From Proteles cristata cristata (Eukaryota > Chordata > Mammalia > Carnivora > Hyaenidae), in NCBI GenBank assembly GCA_017311185.1, contig JAESUZ010001746.1, positions 980,501 to 1,044,500 of the forward strand: a DNA stretch of 64,000 nucleotides, read 5' to 3'. Shown here piece by piece: positions 1 through 10,493 of the stretch (positions are counted from its first letter, which is position 1; each line of letters starts with the position of its first letter). The notes under the pieces were generated by a model. The model searched no databases. It worked only from the letters and a program-made list of their open reading frames with translations, and had not been told where the DNA came from. The position numbers and the translations under genes were made by a program.

Positions 1-175
1 TCTTGAAAAGAGTGAAGGGCAGCTCAGAGGGTAGAGCCAAGAGCTGAGGTGGAAATGCACAGAGTCATGGACAGATATTCTCGGTCTTGAACTAATCAAA
101 GAACTTGCAATATTTAGCCACTAGATTTTAAGAATGTGATGGGCCAGTAATTCCTTTTACACTGTGCATTTCCTT

Positions 176-380
176 CTTTAAAAATTATATACTTATTTTC
201 AGAGTAAGAGAGAGCATGAGTGCGGAAGGGGCAGAGAGGAGAAGGAGAGAAGAATCCCAAGCAAGCTCCACACTCAGACTGAAGCTCAATGTGGGGTTTG
301 ATCTCATGACCATGAAATCATGACCTGAGCCAAAATCCAGAGCTGGATGCTTAACCGATTGAGCCACTTAGGGTGGCCCC
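176..380 (-). mobile_element. CAN SINE (felid type), old copy
   Basis: Read on the minus strand it has the tRNA-like head (GGCTCAATCGGTTAAGC-type box A), the central TCATGATTTCATGG block, a CT-rich middle and a TAAGTATA-like tail. Many substitutions mark it as old. Confidence 0.85.
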
Positions 381-382
381 GT

Positions 383-655
383 TTTCCTTCTTTTTAAATA
401 GAAATGTCTAGAAATATTTTCATGTTTATCTCACCATTGTGTGTTAGATGTGGTGATGGGGGTAAATAACTGTTTTCTTTTAGCATCAGAAATCTTCAGA
501 TCAAGGAAATAAATGTAAGGAGCTTCATTTGTGCTTGCCCTTGATTCTATATTTGTTGGATTTTGAACTCATGAAATGAGGGAAAAAGATTTTTGGGTCC
601 TAAAAAGTGCTGAGTATATATTGCATAACACAGCAACATGAATCAGTGGGCTCCA
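383..655. other. Intronic sequence, nothing recognised
   Basis: AT-rich single-copy-looking DNA between the first SINE and an LTR relic. No open frame, repeat or conserved motif was recognised. Confidence 0.5.
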
Positions 656-665
656 GAGGGTAAAC

Positions 666-1179
666 TGTGGTAGGCAGCCTATAAGAGAGCCTTCAACCAT
701 CCTGGTTTCTTTGTATTCATTTTCTTGGGCAATCCCATTTCCTGAATGGGCCTTGACTTACTTCTAATAATTGGAATATAATGAAATGATAGGATATTAC
801 TTTAAATATTAGATATAAATATAGACTGTGGCTTTGATCAGAGATATTATTTCCTCTAGCTGTCTCAGATAGCTCTTCCTGGGGCCAGGTAGTTGTTACA
901 TTGTGAGGGTAGCCCTGAGAAAGGTCTACCTAGCAAGATCCTGAGGTCTACCAACTGCCATATGAGTAAGTTTGAAAGCAAATTCCTACCTTTTCCCAAT
1001 TAATCCTTTTGGTTCAGACCATAGCCCCAGCCAACATCTTATACACCTCTGGGAGACCTTGAGCCAAAGGTACCATCCAAGTCACTTTTGGGTATCCATA
1101 CACCTGTGATGATAAATGTTTGTTGTTTCATACTGCCAAGTTTGTGGCTACGTTTATGCAGCAAGGATAGCTAATACAC
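666..1179 (+). mobile_element. MaLR/MLT1-like solo LTR relic
   Basis: It begins TGTGGTAGGCAG and ends GCTAATACA, the typical ends of MLT1-class mammalian LTRs. Near the 3' end the TAAATGTTTGTTGTTTCA and GCAAGGATAGC segments match the polyadenylation-region layout of that class. No internal retroviral genes flank it, so it is a solo LTR or fragment. The subfamily is not assigned. Confidence 0.6.
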
Positions 1180-1189
1180 AATATTCATC

Positions 1190-1845
1190 ATAATAAAAAT
1201 TAACATTATTAGTAATGAGACAAATCAAACCCTGTCCAACCTGATAGGATGCAACAAGAATACAGCATCATGTCTGTGATGTACCTAACAAAGAAGCATA
1301 TCCTAAATTTGTACATGAGGAACCATTAGGCAATCCCAGTATGAAGGGCATTCTAAATACACCGGCCAGAAATCCTTAAACTTGTCCCCAAATCAAGAAA
1401 GAGTAAGGAATTGTTCCTGGATTGAAAGAAACTAAAGAGATAATGCCATTTGAATACAATAAGGTAATTTTGATCATGAAAATTTTTGTTCCGTTGGGGC
1501 AACTGGGTGGCTCAGTTGTTTAAGCATCAGCTACTTGATTTTGTCTCAAGTCATGATCTAATGGTTCTTGAGTTTGAGCCCCACGTCCAGCTCCACTCTG
1601 GCAGTGTGAAACTTGCTTGGTATTCTCTGTCTCTCTCTCTTGTCTTCCTGCTTACCACACACTTTCTCTTTCTCTCTCTCTCTCTCTCTCTCACAAAACA
1701 AATAAAGAAAGAAAGAAAGAAAGTTGTGTTCTGTAAGATACTGAAAAAACTTAGGAAGCAACTGGGCTAAAGATTACATTGCAATAATGCATTAATGTTA
1801 ATTTCTGATTTTAATAAATACATCTTGGTTCTACATGGAGAGTGT
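1190..1845 (+). mobile_element. L1M-type LINE 3' end, split by a SINE
   Basis: The part at 1190-1480 (GAGACAAATC, GGGCATTCTA, CGGCCAGAA, then AAGAAAGAGTAAGG) resembles the 3' untranslated region of old mammalian L1M elements. After the SINE at 1496-1725 the same pattern resumes (ATTAATGTTAATTTCTGATTTT at about 1791-1812). The two pieces are read as one old L1 end interrupted by a later SINE. It carries no coding capacity. Confidence 0.6.
1496..1725 (+). mobile_element. CAN SINE inserted in L1M relic
   Basis: Complete layout: GGGGCAACTGGGTGGCTCAG head, TCATGATCTAATGG block, long CT tract at 1629-1693 and an AAATAAAGAAAG tail. It lies between two matching halves of an older L1 end, so it is younger than that element. 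Confidence 0.85.
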
Positions 1846-3690
1846 CTTGATTCTTAGAAAATACTTAACATTCTGTCTCCAATGTCCTGACAAAGATTCT
1901 GCTTACAGGGCACAGACAGAAACCAATGATAGTTTAATATATTTGTTTCTACTATACTACTTAGGTCTGCTCTCTGCGCCTGCCGATGGCTCATTTGGTA
2001 AGATATATATTTGCCTGAGCATTTATTGATAAAAGGATGTATGGAGATTTATGTTAATAAATTATAATAATGGTGTAATAAATTAATATTAGGTATAGAC
2101 CCCTTTTTCACTATTTCCTTTTTGGAGTTGACTACTTAAGTAATGTACTGTAGAAAATATTCTTGTTTAAAACCTTCAAAAGCAATCTCAGCAAAATTTC
2201 CTCTTAGCACACATCTTAGCACACATCCCCAAACTTCATGTAAAAACAAAATAAAGTTCATAGCAGGAGGAAAAGGAATATCTGTTAATTTTTATTTTAA
2301 GCCAGCAGTGTAATTCTCTTTAGATGTACCTTTATTTATACCTAAACTACTTCATTCATTTAAGTCCCTGAAAAAGAAATAGTATTCCTTTAGATTTTGT
2401 TCGAACAGGGACCCTGTATTCAGGTATAAAATAAAAATAAAAAATAATAAAATAAAAATAATAAAATAAACAATCATTCCAAAGTCTTCACCAGCTTATC
2501 TAGGATTGAAAGTTAAATATAAGGTTCCAGCACATTTTAGAAACCAACACTATAGGTACAACCATTTCAATCAACTTTGTTTCCCAAGAAACCTGAGAGT
2601 CATGCCTACTTTCTGATATTGGAGTTAAGTTTATATAAAAGTAAAGATGAAATAGTAAACAATATTCACGAAATTACTGTAATGGTTGCTGCAATTAAAA
2701 CAGGAAATACAAATCTTGAGTTGGATCACCTGGCCCTGACTATTGCTCAGGAAATGGCTGATCGTACTACATATAACAGATTTACAATTGGCATTTATCA
2801 AAACATGCCTAGAGACCTGTTATGCATGATTCAACTGTTGTTCTTAACATGGCTTAGCTCAGGCAGAGGATGATAATACAAGTATGAATAAGGGTTTAAA
2901 GACGTGCTACACCAGTCAGCTCTCTAGGAAAAGCTACTAAACTGCATACCACACCCATGCATAACCACTAGTATTAAAGAAGAACATTACTGTAATTCAC
3001 TGTTACTCTAGTGATCTTAAAAAGAATTAAGGCCACATTCACAATGTCCAAATGTGTCTCCAAGGAGAAATGGAGTTGGGGAATATCTGGATCATTGGGT
3101 TGCTTCCTCTTGGGTCAGAGTAAGCAAGTACTTATTCGTGAATATTACTTCTGTGGCATACTGGATGTGCTAATGTTGCGTAACAAAGTGACCTTTCTCT
3201 TAAGCAATTCGAGTATATTCCTCATCAAAATTTTCTTCAGCTTTCAGCTAAATATATTCTTAGTCTGAGATAAGTCTTAAATATTGATTTTCCTCCTGAA
3301 ACCTCTGGTCACCACCACTCCCCTTTTTGTGTAGTTATAGTCTTTGCAATTTTCTTACTTGAGTTCATTTCCATTCCATGTTTAATTGTTCATTGTATTT
3401 TTCTGATGCACAATCTATTATTGCTAATGACATTTGTATAATAAATTGTTTTGATGTCCTGCATATTTCTAAGATCCTTTGTATTACAAAATAAGCTATT
3501 TGACTCTATTTTTAAAGTGGTCGATTCTTCTCCAATATTGTAACAACATTGTCAATATTGAGAAAGGACAGTTATCCTAGAGAACATTCAAAACACAGAT
3601 ATGTAAAACCGACAGTAGGATTTGTTGTGACAACATCTATATTGTCTAACAAACCATGGTGAATTCAGAATAGTATTCTTTTCTTTTTCA
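1846..3690. other. Intronic sequence with an A-rich simple repeat
   Basis: About 1.8 kb without recognised genes. It includes an (AAAATA/AATA)n run at about 2425-2469. A 98-codon open frame at 2577-2873 on the plus strand resembles no family I know and has no start or splice context; I do not call it a gene. Confidence 0.5.
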
Positions 3691-3899
3691 TGTTTTTAAA
3701 ATGTTTTATTTATTTTTGAGAGAGAGAGACAGCGTGAGCAGGAGGGTCAGAGAGAGGGAGATACAGAATCTGAAACAGCCTCCAGGGTCTGACCTAGCTG
3801 TCAGCACAGAGCCCAACGTGGGCTGAACCCACGAAACCGTGAGATCATGACCTGAGCTTCTAAGTTGACGCCAACCGACTGGAGCCACCAGGCGCCCCA
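3691..3899 (-). mobile_element. CAN SINE, younger felid subfamily
   Basis: On the minus strand it runs from GGGGCGCCTGGTGGCTCC to a TTTT-rich end on the plus strand, with the GACAGCGTGAGCAGGAGGGTCAG signature (plus-strand reading, 3729-3751) that marks the younger subfamily in this window. No clear target duplication was seen. Confidence 0.9.
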
Positions 3900-4425
3900 A
3901 CTCCATTTGGGCCCTGGAACAAAACAACTTGAAATCCCAGAGAAAATGATGCAGAAGGAGGAATTGCCTAGAAGGGATGCTGAAAAAGATAACAAGAGAG
4001 GAGTAATCACTGGACTGAGTGATTTACAGCAGTGACAAGTTCCTTATGGTAAGAAGGGTGTGCTTCTCGGGATGGAGTTACGGAGATCTGGGGACATAGA
4101 TGTGACGGTATCTGATGGATGCACAGAAGTTTCCCTACAGAGTTTGAGTTGCTCATGCAGAAGTAGAAAGAGCAAATGCTACAAGTCCAACTGAGCTTCT
4201 TTTGCTCTTTGGTTATGTGTACAAAGTGGGATGGTGGGGAATGGCAAAAGCAGAACATGGTAGATATTAAATTTCTAATATTTAATTAATAAGGGTTTTA
4301 TACTTTTTAGTATATATTTGAAAAAAAGGATATTATGTAAATATAGTCCACCAATACTTGGGTGAACTCATAGCATGCAATGTGTGTCACATTCAAAAGA
4401 AATACTCCTTTATTGTTATTTTTTA
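3900..4425. other. Intronic sequence, nothing recognised
   Basis: Mixed-composition DNA without open frames worth calling. No repeat was recognised. Confidence 0.45.
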
Positions 4426-4435
4426 AAAAATACAG

Positions 4436-4636
4436 GGGGCGCCTGGGTGGCTTGGGGTCGGCTAAGCGTCCGACTTTCGCTTGGGTCATGATCTCGCGGT
4501 TCGTGGGTTCGACCGCGTTGGGCTTCCTGTGCTGACTGCCAGCTCAGAGCCTGAGCCTGTTTCTGCCCGTACAGACTCCCTCTCTCTGACCCTCCCTCTG
4601 CTCACAATAAATAAAAATATTAAAAAAAAAAAAGAT
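4436..4636 (+). mobile_element. CAN SINE, younger felid subfamily, with TSD
   Basis: Head GGGGCGCCTGGGTGGCTTGG, intact ATGATCTCGCGGTTCGTGGG block, A-rich tail. Direct repeats AAAAATACAG at 4426-4435 and 4637-4646 fit a target-site duplication. CpG sites are largely retained, as expected for a recent copy. Confidence 0.92.
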
Positions 4637-4646
4637 AAAAATACAG

Positions 4647-5046
4647 AAAAACAGGGAGGGTGTGTAAAATTCAGTTTAAGTATTTACTGGAGTTTCTTGA
4701 AAAAATAATGAGAAACTGCAGTAATGTCATATGGAAAAATATTTTTTTTTAACCCCATTCTTCTCTAGATCTTTCTGATATTTCAAGGCAGTACAGCAAA
4801 TGATGTCTCATCCCAATTACTGCAAAAGCTGACCACTTTGTTTTCTCACTTAACAACCCTGATTTTCCAGATTTATTTCTCTCTTCTGGTGCCAGGTCTG
4901 AACTTCTTTATATAAAGCTTCAGACTCTGCAGTTCCCTTTATCCAGATTGCCACAACGAAATAATTGCTTATTTATCTAATAAGACAGAATTTTCGAGTA
5001 ATGTAGAGGGATGTGTGTGTTTCCTTTAAGGATGCTGTTTTCATAA
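4647..5046. other. Intronic sequence, nothing recognised
   Basis: AT-rich DNA with a T-run at 4742-4750. No feature was recognised. Confidence 0.45.
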
Positions 5047-5205
5047 GGGCTCAGTCAGCGACTTTGGCTCAGGTCATGATCTCACAGTTCATGGGTTCTA
5101 GCCCCACATCAGGCTCTGTGCTGCCTGCTTTTGGTTTCTATGTCTCCCTCTGTCTCTCTGCCCCTCCTCCCTCTCTCTCTCGAAAATAAATAAACATCAA
5201 ATTTT
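5047..5205 (+). mobile_element. CAN SINE, truncated/degraded
   Basis: The tRNA-like head is partly lost (GGGCTCAGTCAG only). The TCATGATCTCACAGTTCATGG block, CT-rich middle and AAATAAATAAACATC tail are present. Confidence 0.85.
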
Positions 5206-5876
5206 TTAAAAGGGATGCTGATGTTGTTTCTATAATAGTCACTGAGGGTCATAAATTCATGTAAATATTTCCAATTTACATGAAGTAAGTCCTGGGTTAA
5301 ACCATTTAGGAACTAAAAAGCATTCTTCTTAAAAACCTTACTTTTTCTCAAAATAGTACCTTCATTTTTATTTCTCTCCCATAACAGCTCCATTTTCAGG
5401 GACTACTTTCTAATAAGATTTACGTCTTCCCAATTGTACTTCTAAATCTCTAGCAATCAGCACCGTATAAAAGCTAGAGCTAAACAACATAGCAAAAACT
5501 GAATAATGGATTTGCAGCCCTGTGTATGTAACCTAATACTTAAAATCTAAGTAAACTACCTTGAGTTCATTTCTCAGGTCATGGAGAGAATATGGTCTTT
5601 GAATTCCTGGTAGCGTCATAGACACAATTTCAAGTGAATGTGTGATGAATCCATTTGACAACTCCTAAAGCCACTAACCTGCTTCTGCCCTCGGTAAGGG
5701 CTCTGCATGTCCGGGATGGTTGTAGGACTCGCAGAAGCTTTCTGGGGAACGTCAGACAAGACACTTAGCAATGGCTCACAATTAGAGATTCAGGTTGTAA
5801 CCTGGAAGTGAGGGGGTAGCTTTATCTCACAAATGTGCTAGACACCAGAAGTAACCTTAAAATAGAATAAAGAAAG
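5206..5876. other. Intronic sequence, nothing recognised
   Basis: No coding frame or repeat family was recognised in this stretch between two SINEs. Confidence 0.45.
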
Positions 5877-6344
5877 GGCGCCTCGGTGTCTCGGTCGGCT
5901 AAGCGTGCGACTTCGGCTCAGGTCATGATCACAAGGTTCCAGGGTACGAGCCCCACATTGGTCTTTTTTGTTTTTGTTTTTGTTTTTGTTTTTGTTTAAT
6001 GTTTTATTTATTTCTAGGAGAGAGAGAGCGTGAGCAGGGGAGGGTCAGAGAGAGAGGGAGTCACAGACTGAAACAGGCTCCAGGCTCTGAGCTGGCAGTC
6101 AGCACAGGGCCCGACGTGGGGCTCGAACCCATGAACCATGAGATCATGCCCTAAGCGAAAGTCGGACTCTTGACCGACTAAGCCACCCAGGCGCCCCTCC
6201 ACATTGGTCTTTGTGCTGACAGCTAGCTCAGAACTTGGAACCTGCTTCCGATTCTGTGCCTCCCTCTCTCTCTGACCCTCCCCTGCTCACGTTGCCTCTC
6301 TCTCTCTCTCTCTCAGAAATAAATAAAACATTAAAAAATTTAAA
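5877..6344 (+). mobile_element. CAN SINE, older subfamily, interrupted by a second SINE
   Basis: The 5' half is at 5877-5966 (GGGCGCCTCGGTGTCTCGG head) and the 3' half at 6199-6344 (CTGACAGCTAGCTCAG, GATTCTGTGCCTCC, CT tract, AAATAAATAAAACATT). The two halves join across a 14-bp duplication (CCACATTGGTCTTT at 5953-5966 and 6199-6212) made by the inner insertion. Confidence 0.92.
5967..6198 (-). mobile_element. CAN SINE, younger subfamily, nested in an older SINE
   Basis: A full-length minus-strand SINE: plus-strand T-rich end made of (TTTTTG)n at 5965-5996, the GAGAGAGCGTGAGCAGGGGAGGGTCAG region, the GTCACAGACTGAAACAGGC signature and the complementary head ending GGCGCCCC at about 6198. Identical 14-bp target duplications flank it inside the older SINE, which fixes the insertion order. 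Confidence 0.95.
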
Positions 6345-6948
6345 AAAAGAAATAGAATAAGGATTGGCAGTGGTGACTGAGGAATAAAAGTTATTTCAAA
6401 TCGTCATTAAAACCGTAATCCTTAATTCATTGACCTCAAAAATACATAGCGAACGAAACAGTATTATCCTTCTGGGATCTCAATCTATAGCTACAAAGAT
6501 GCAGTACACTCCTTTCTGGACTGGTCGAGACAAACATGTAGTACATGCTGTGGATGATTTACTGTGAGCTATGAATTACTGTCTGGTCTTTGGTAGGTGT
6601 GGTAGTTACCTGTAGTACTGTGAAGGCATCTGGAATTGCAATGATAAGCAATTTTAGTACAAAGTGAGTTTTGTACTTAATTACATGGAATTCTTTGAGT
6701 GCAGGCGAATGCAAAGACTGGAAAATAGGGAAAATGTTATGTATCTTACATATTTATGACTCTATTATATATTTAGAAGGGAACAGAAAAGACAAAAAAA
6801 AATGGGAAGAAGTGAAATAAAGGAAAATAATTGTATCCTGTGAAGTGGAAGAATAATCTCCTGGCTTACAAATAACACGTTTACACCAACCTGCAAAAGA
6901 TAAAGGTTGTGAAGGTCTTGTAGCATCTGAAAATATTTTAATTTGCCT
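6345..6948. other. Intronic sequence next to the splice donor
   Basis: AT-rich intron downstream of the cadherin exon in transcript orientation. No repeat was recognised. Any splicing enhancers here cannot be identified by eye. Confidence 0.5.
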
Positions 6949-6954
6949 ACTCAC
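6949..6954 (-). promoter_or_regulatory. CDH12: Splice donor of the cadherin exon
   Basis: On the minus strand the exon ends GTGG and the intron starts GTGAGT, a near-perfect U1 match. The in-frame stop TAG overlaps this donor, so translation cannot run on past the exon. The cut leaves the reading frame in phase 1. Confidence 0.95.
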
Positions 6955-7249
6955 CCACAGGAGACATTTCTGGGACACTAGCAACGTAAGGTCCATCCAA
7001 GAACTTTGGCTCATTATCATTAATATCCTGTACTTTGATGATGAATTCTGATTCAGGCTCCAGGGGCTTCCTGGTTTCTATGTCCACAGCCTGAGCACGA
7101 AGTGTGTAGAAAGGTTTCTCTTCTCTATCCAGGCTCCTTATTGCATGAATGTCCCCTGTAGTTTCATCAATGGTAAAAACGGTGCCAGCGCCGTCCCCTG
7201 AGAGGGTGTATTTAACAGTGCCCTCTCCTTTATCTAAGTCAGAATGGAG
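6955..7249 (-). CDS. CDH12: Cadherin-12-like internal exon (EC1 end / EC2 start)
   Basis: The exon encodes 98 codons plus one base of a type II classical cadherin, a calcium-dependent adhesion protein of the plasma membrane, expressed mainly in neurons in the case of CDH12. The translation opens [10 protein letters not shown], continues with SGDGAGTVF and the LDRE motif at residues 40-43. It reaches the inter-repeat calcium site DINDNEP at residues 75-81, then enters EC2 with VPEMSPV. The N-terminal adhesion tryptophans would be on the preceding exon, which is not in the window. A 295-bp exon with phase 0 entry and phase 1 exit is the size I expect at this place in type II cadherins. Among paralogues, [19 protein letters not shown] and the [12 protein letters not shown] stretch fit CDH12 better than CDH6, CDH9, CDH10 or CDH18. 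That choice rests on memory of the family, not on an alignment. The frame is intact, so the gene is probably functional. Confidence 0.93.
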
Positions 7250-7258
7250 CTTTTGGGG

Positions 7259-7290
<32 letters not shown>

Positions 7291-7298
7291 ACACCATT
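7250..7298 (-). promoter_or_regulatory. CDH12: Splice acceptor with (CT)n polypyrimidine tract
   Basis: Read on the minus strand, a run of CTCTGTCTCTCTGTCTCT-type repeats leads into CCCCCAAAAG, then the exon. The only AG close to the junction is the acceptor itself (7250-7251). TTTAATGG, about 45 bases upstream, is a possible branch-point region. The polypyrimidine tract is a short simple repeat and could vary in length between individuals. Confidence 0.88.
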
Positions 7299-7383
7299 AA
7301 AGGGATGGCCCCATGTTAAAAATACTTGAGGCATAATTTTTCATGAAAAAGGTTAAAGAAAAATCTTATTTTTTTAAATTTTC

Positions 7384-7490
7384 ATTTTCTTTCTTTCCCG
7401 TCCTTCCTTCCTCCCTCCCTCCCTCCCTCCCTCTCTCTCTTCCTTCCTTCCTTCCTTCCTTCCTTCCTTCCTTCCTTCCTTCCTTCCTTC

Positions 7491-7532
<42 letters not shown>

Positions 7533-7580
7533 CTTTTCCCTTCCTCCCTCCGTCCTTCCCTTCCTTCCTTCCTTTCTTCT
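7384..7580 (+). repeat. (TTCC)n/(TTTC)n polypyrimidine tract
   Basis: About 195 bases are almost entirely pyrimidine on the plus strand: CCCT blocks, then (CTTC)n at 7440-7491, then (TTTC)n at 7491-7532, then mixed TTCC. On the transcribed minus strand it is a pure purine GGAA/GAAA tract ending about 135 bases upstream of the exon. Such mirror-symmetric tracts are length-unstable and can form triplex DNA. Confidence 0.95.
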
Positions 7581-7695
7581 AATTCTTTGGTTATGAACAT
7601 TTTAAATACACATAAAAAGATTAGAAACATGCATGGTGAATACTTATATATACATATATATATATCCCAGAGATTCCATCATTTACCTTTTAATC

Positions 7696-8071
7696 CACAG
7701 TTGACCCTTTAATTATGCAGAGGTTAGAGTAGCTGACCCCTGGAGCAGTTGAAAATAGGTGTATAACTTTTAACTCCCATAACACTCAACTACTAATAGT
7801 CTATTGTTTACCAGAGCCTTAGCAATAACAGGAAATATGTGTATTAACACATATTTTGCATGTTATATATATTATATATTGTATTCTTACAATACAATGA
7901 AGTAGAGAAAAGAAAATGTTATTAAGAAAACATAAGAAAGAGAAAATACATTTACAGTATTATACTGTGTTTATCTATACTATAAGTTTATGTATTCATG
8001 AAAAAAAAAACATGTAAGTGACATTTAACCTCCATGAAGTTAAAACCCATATTTTTCAAGGATCAACTGTG
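7696..8071. mobile_element. Nonautonomous DNA transposon relic with terminal inverted repeats
   Basis: The left end CACAGTTGACCCTTTAA and the inverted right end CACAGTTGATCCTTGAA match at 15 of 17 bases. The interior (TATTAACACATATTTTGCAT, then a run of GAGAAAATACATTTACAGTA) is the pattern of a common mammalian nonautonomous element, probably of the Tc1/mariner (Tigger-like) group. It has no transposase frame. The subfamily is not assigned. Confidence 0.75.
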
Positions 8072-9053
8072 TTTGACTCATCAGGTATATAGGCCACATA
8101 TCTATCTTGCATTCATCCTTCTTTCAATCCATCTTGTTTCTCAATGCATTCCAGAGATCGTCTACACACAGCCCTTAAATACGTGAACATGCATAAATGC
8201 AACTTTTGAACATCTGTATTTATGCCTTTTAAATACTTTTGGGGGTAAAATTTTCCTAAAATGAAATGCATTAATCTTTAAGTAACCATTGCAATAAAAA
8301 TAAATGAGCTAATAAATACCAAATAAGAAACCTTTCCAAGTATCCTGAACTAAAAAAAAAAAAAAATCAATGACCTGAATTCAATGAGAAGGAAGATAAA
8401 AGAGCTCAGATAATGTTGAGCCTTCTTATTTGAAAGGAGAAGAGAATTTTGGCACACCAGATGGTTACAGTTATGTGTAGTACAGTATCTCATTTTAACA
8501 GACTGATTTCCAATTAGCCAAATGTCGGTTAGAATCACTGATTATCTTTTCAGATTTGCAGACAGTTTGTTCTAATTCCTTCTATGTATTTGAAATCGTG
8601 TAATATAGAAAAGGTTTGAACCTCTGCTAATTTCTTCAACACATGTATAATTCACTCTATTATAGATTGTAATAATATACACATAAATAACAGGGGAGAG
8701 GCCCAAATAGAAGATAAGTTTTCGTTGTAATTCTGTAAGTCAATGTTTTTCAAACTGGAGTCCAAGAATTGAAAGAAGAAGAACATTATCTTGGAGATCT
8801 ATAAATTATCAACTAATGTAAGCATATATATAATGTAAATATTACACTAATTACAGTTGTCTAAGAATATGTATACTCGTATATATTTAATATATTTAAT
8901 ATACTCATTATTTAAATTATAGAGCATACATATTCTTATAAATATCATTTTTTATTCAGGTGCTGATCTAAAATGTATTAATGAATATCTAATCATTTGT
9001 ATAAGGTTATTTGATTTCAGTGTCCACATTTTTACATTTAAAACCTCATTTCA
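8072..9053. other. AT-rich intronic sequence
   Basis: It includes an AT-rich patch around 8820-8950 and an A-run at 8350-8367. No gene or repeat family was recognised. Confidence 0.45.
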
Positions 9054-9290
9054 GGAGCACCTGGGAGGCTTGGTTGGTTGAACATCTGACTCTTGATTTT
9101 GGCTCAGGTCATGATCCCAGAATTAAGGGATCAAGCCTGGCGTCGGGCTTAGTGTTGAGTATGGAGCCTGTTTGAGAGTCTCTTTCATTCTTCCTGCTCC
9201 CCCACTTGTACTCTCTCTCTCTTTCTCTAGAATTAACTATTAAATTAAATTTAATTAAATTAATTAAATTAAATTAAATTAAAAAAGAAA
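9054..9290 (+). mobile_element. CAN SINE, old, with (AATTAAAT)n tail
   Basis: Head GGAGCACCTGGGAGGCTTGG, block GGCTCAGGTCATGATCCCAG, CT tract at about 9208-9229. Its tail has become a TTAAATTAAATTAA simple repeat (9236-9280). Confidence 0.88.
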
Positions 9291-10481
9291 ACAAAATCTA
9301 ATTTCAGTCAACAGATCAACCAAAGGAAAAACATTAAGCTTTTAGTGTTCATAGTCATTTGGGCTGTGTTTCCAAATTTGCACACAAGCACACCATCTTT
9401 GCAAAATTTGGGGAAGAATGAGATCTGTTTTTGTTTTGTTTTTAATGTTTGAACCCCACAGAAAAGCTTTGAAATATTTTAAATTGTGTAAATATCTTAT
9501 TGCAAATAGGCTCTGTGTATTACTATTAGTAAAATCAAAACACATAAAAAATTAAAGACAACAGTGGCTACATCTTTGCTCTGAAACTTAGCATTCTGGT
9601 TGTAAATTCAGTAAGATAACATTAATATTATTAAAATTAATCATCATTTGTGTTTATTTCAAAATTTGCTCTGAAAATATACTTATATAAGAACATAAGC
9701 AAAGAATTGATACCTGGGCAAGTGTTACCATTGAAATAATGAGAAAATAGAAAAGAGAACATATGATTTTAAATGTTTTTTAAAGTTCCTGTATATTTTA
9801 CTCAAATCTAAGGAAAATTGCTATAAATGACAGGAGGAAGATTTTTCCTCCTAATTTTTTACAAACTCTTATGAAGCAGAGGAAGTTTCAAGTGTAAAAT
9901 CAAGCTGTAGATAAATGTACTTTGAACTTGGGAATTTCAAATTACACATTTCATCCATACTATGAAAGATATTCAACACAGTGGGTACTGCTTTTTCTTT
10001 CAAATGTATCTAAAGATATGAGCCAGGCAAAAGCTCAATGCAAAAGCAAAGACTTTATAAACTGCATCCATTTTGCCAATGGCTCCAAGGAATATGTGGC
10101 AATATTGTGGGAAGAGAGTGAAAATTCTAAGAAGGTTTTTACAGTGTGATCCAAGCTACAAAAAAAATCCACATTTAGCTAAAAAGAGAACTGTTTTCTT
10201 TTCTAACAGACACAAGAATAGAAAAGCAAATGTGTTTGAGGCTCTATCCAAGATTGAAATTAAATTCAGTTACCGTTCCTTCTCACTCTTCTGCTTTTCC
10301 CTTCTCATTTAAAGCTGAGTTTTGTAGAGGTTAAAGCTTCAGAAGAAATATGTGAAAATATGTTAAAACTTCAAACTGGAAATGAGGTTGATTAATGTAA
10401 AACTCTTGAGAGGATTAGAATTTTCATAGCAGTTCATTACATGGACAATACCTCAGAGAAGGCCACCTGAAAATCCGGCGT
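9291..10481. other. Intronic sequence, nothing recognised
   Basis: Overlapping plus-strand open frames at 9922-10312 lack similarity to any family I recognise and have no splice context. They are probably chance. Confidence 0.45.
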
Positions 10482-10493
10482 TGACAGGCAATA

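Larger units (their letters stand above)
1..6954 (-). other. CDH12: Intron following the cadherin exon (partial)
   Basis: The exon at 6955-7249 reads on the minus strand and ends in a GTGAGT donor, so everything below 6955 is intron on the 3' side of that exon. I found no further cadherin reading frame here; the next exon of type II cadherins continues repeat 2 and would have to lie beyond the window start. The segment is AT-rich and about a third transposable elements. That this is a single intron is an inference from the absence of other exons. Confidence 0.8.

Noticed and set aside
2577..2873. 98-codon open frame as a novel gene
   Set aside because: No recognisable domain, no splice sites or promoter, and a length expected by chance in 64 kb.
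7343..7630. Open frames on both strands rich in Pro/Ser/Phe/Leu or Arg/Lys/Glu
   Set aside because: They are translations of the TTCC/TTTC simple repeat, which has no stop codons in any frame.
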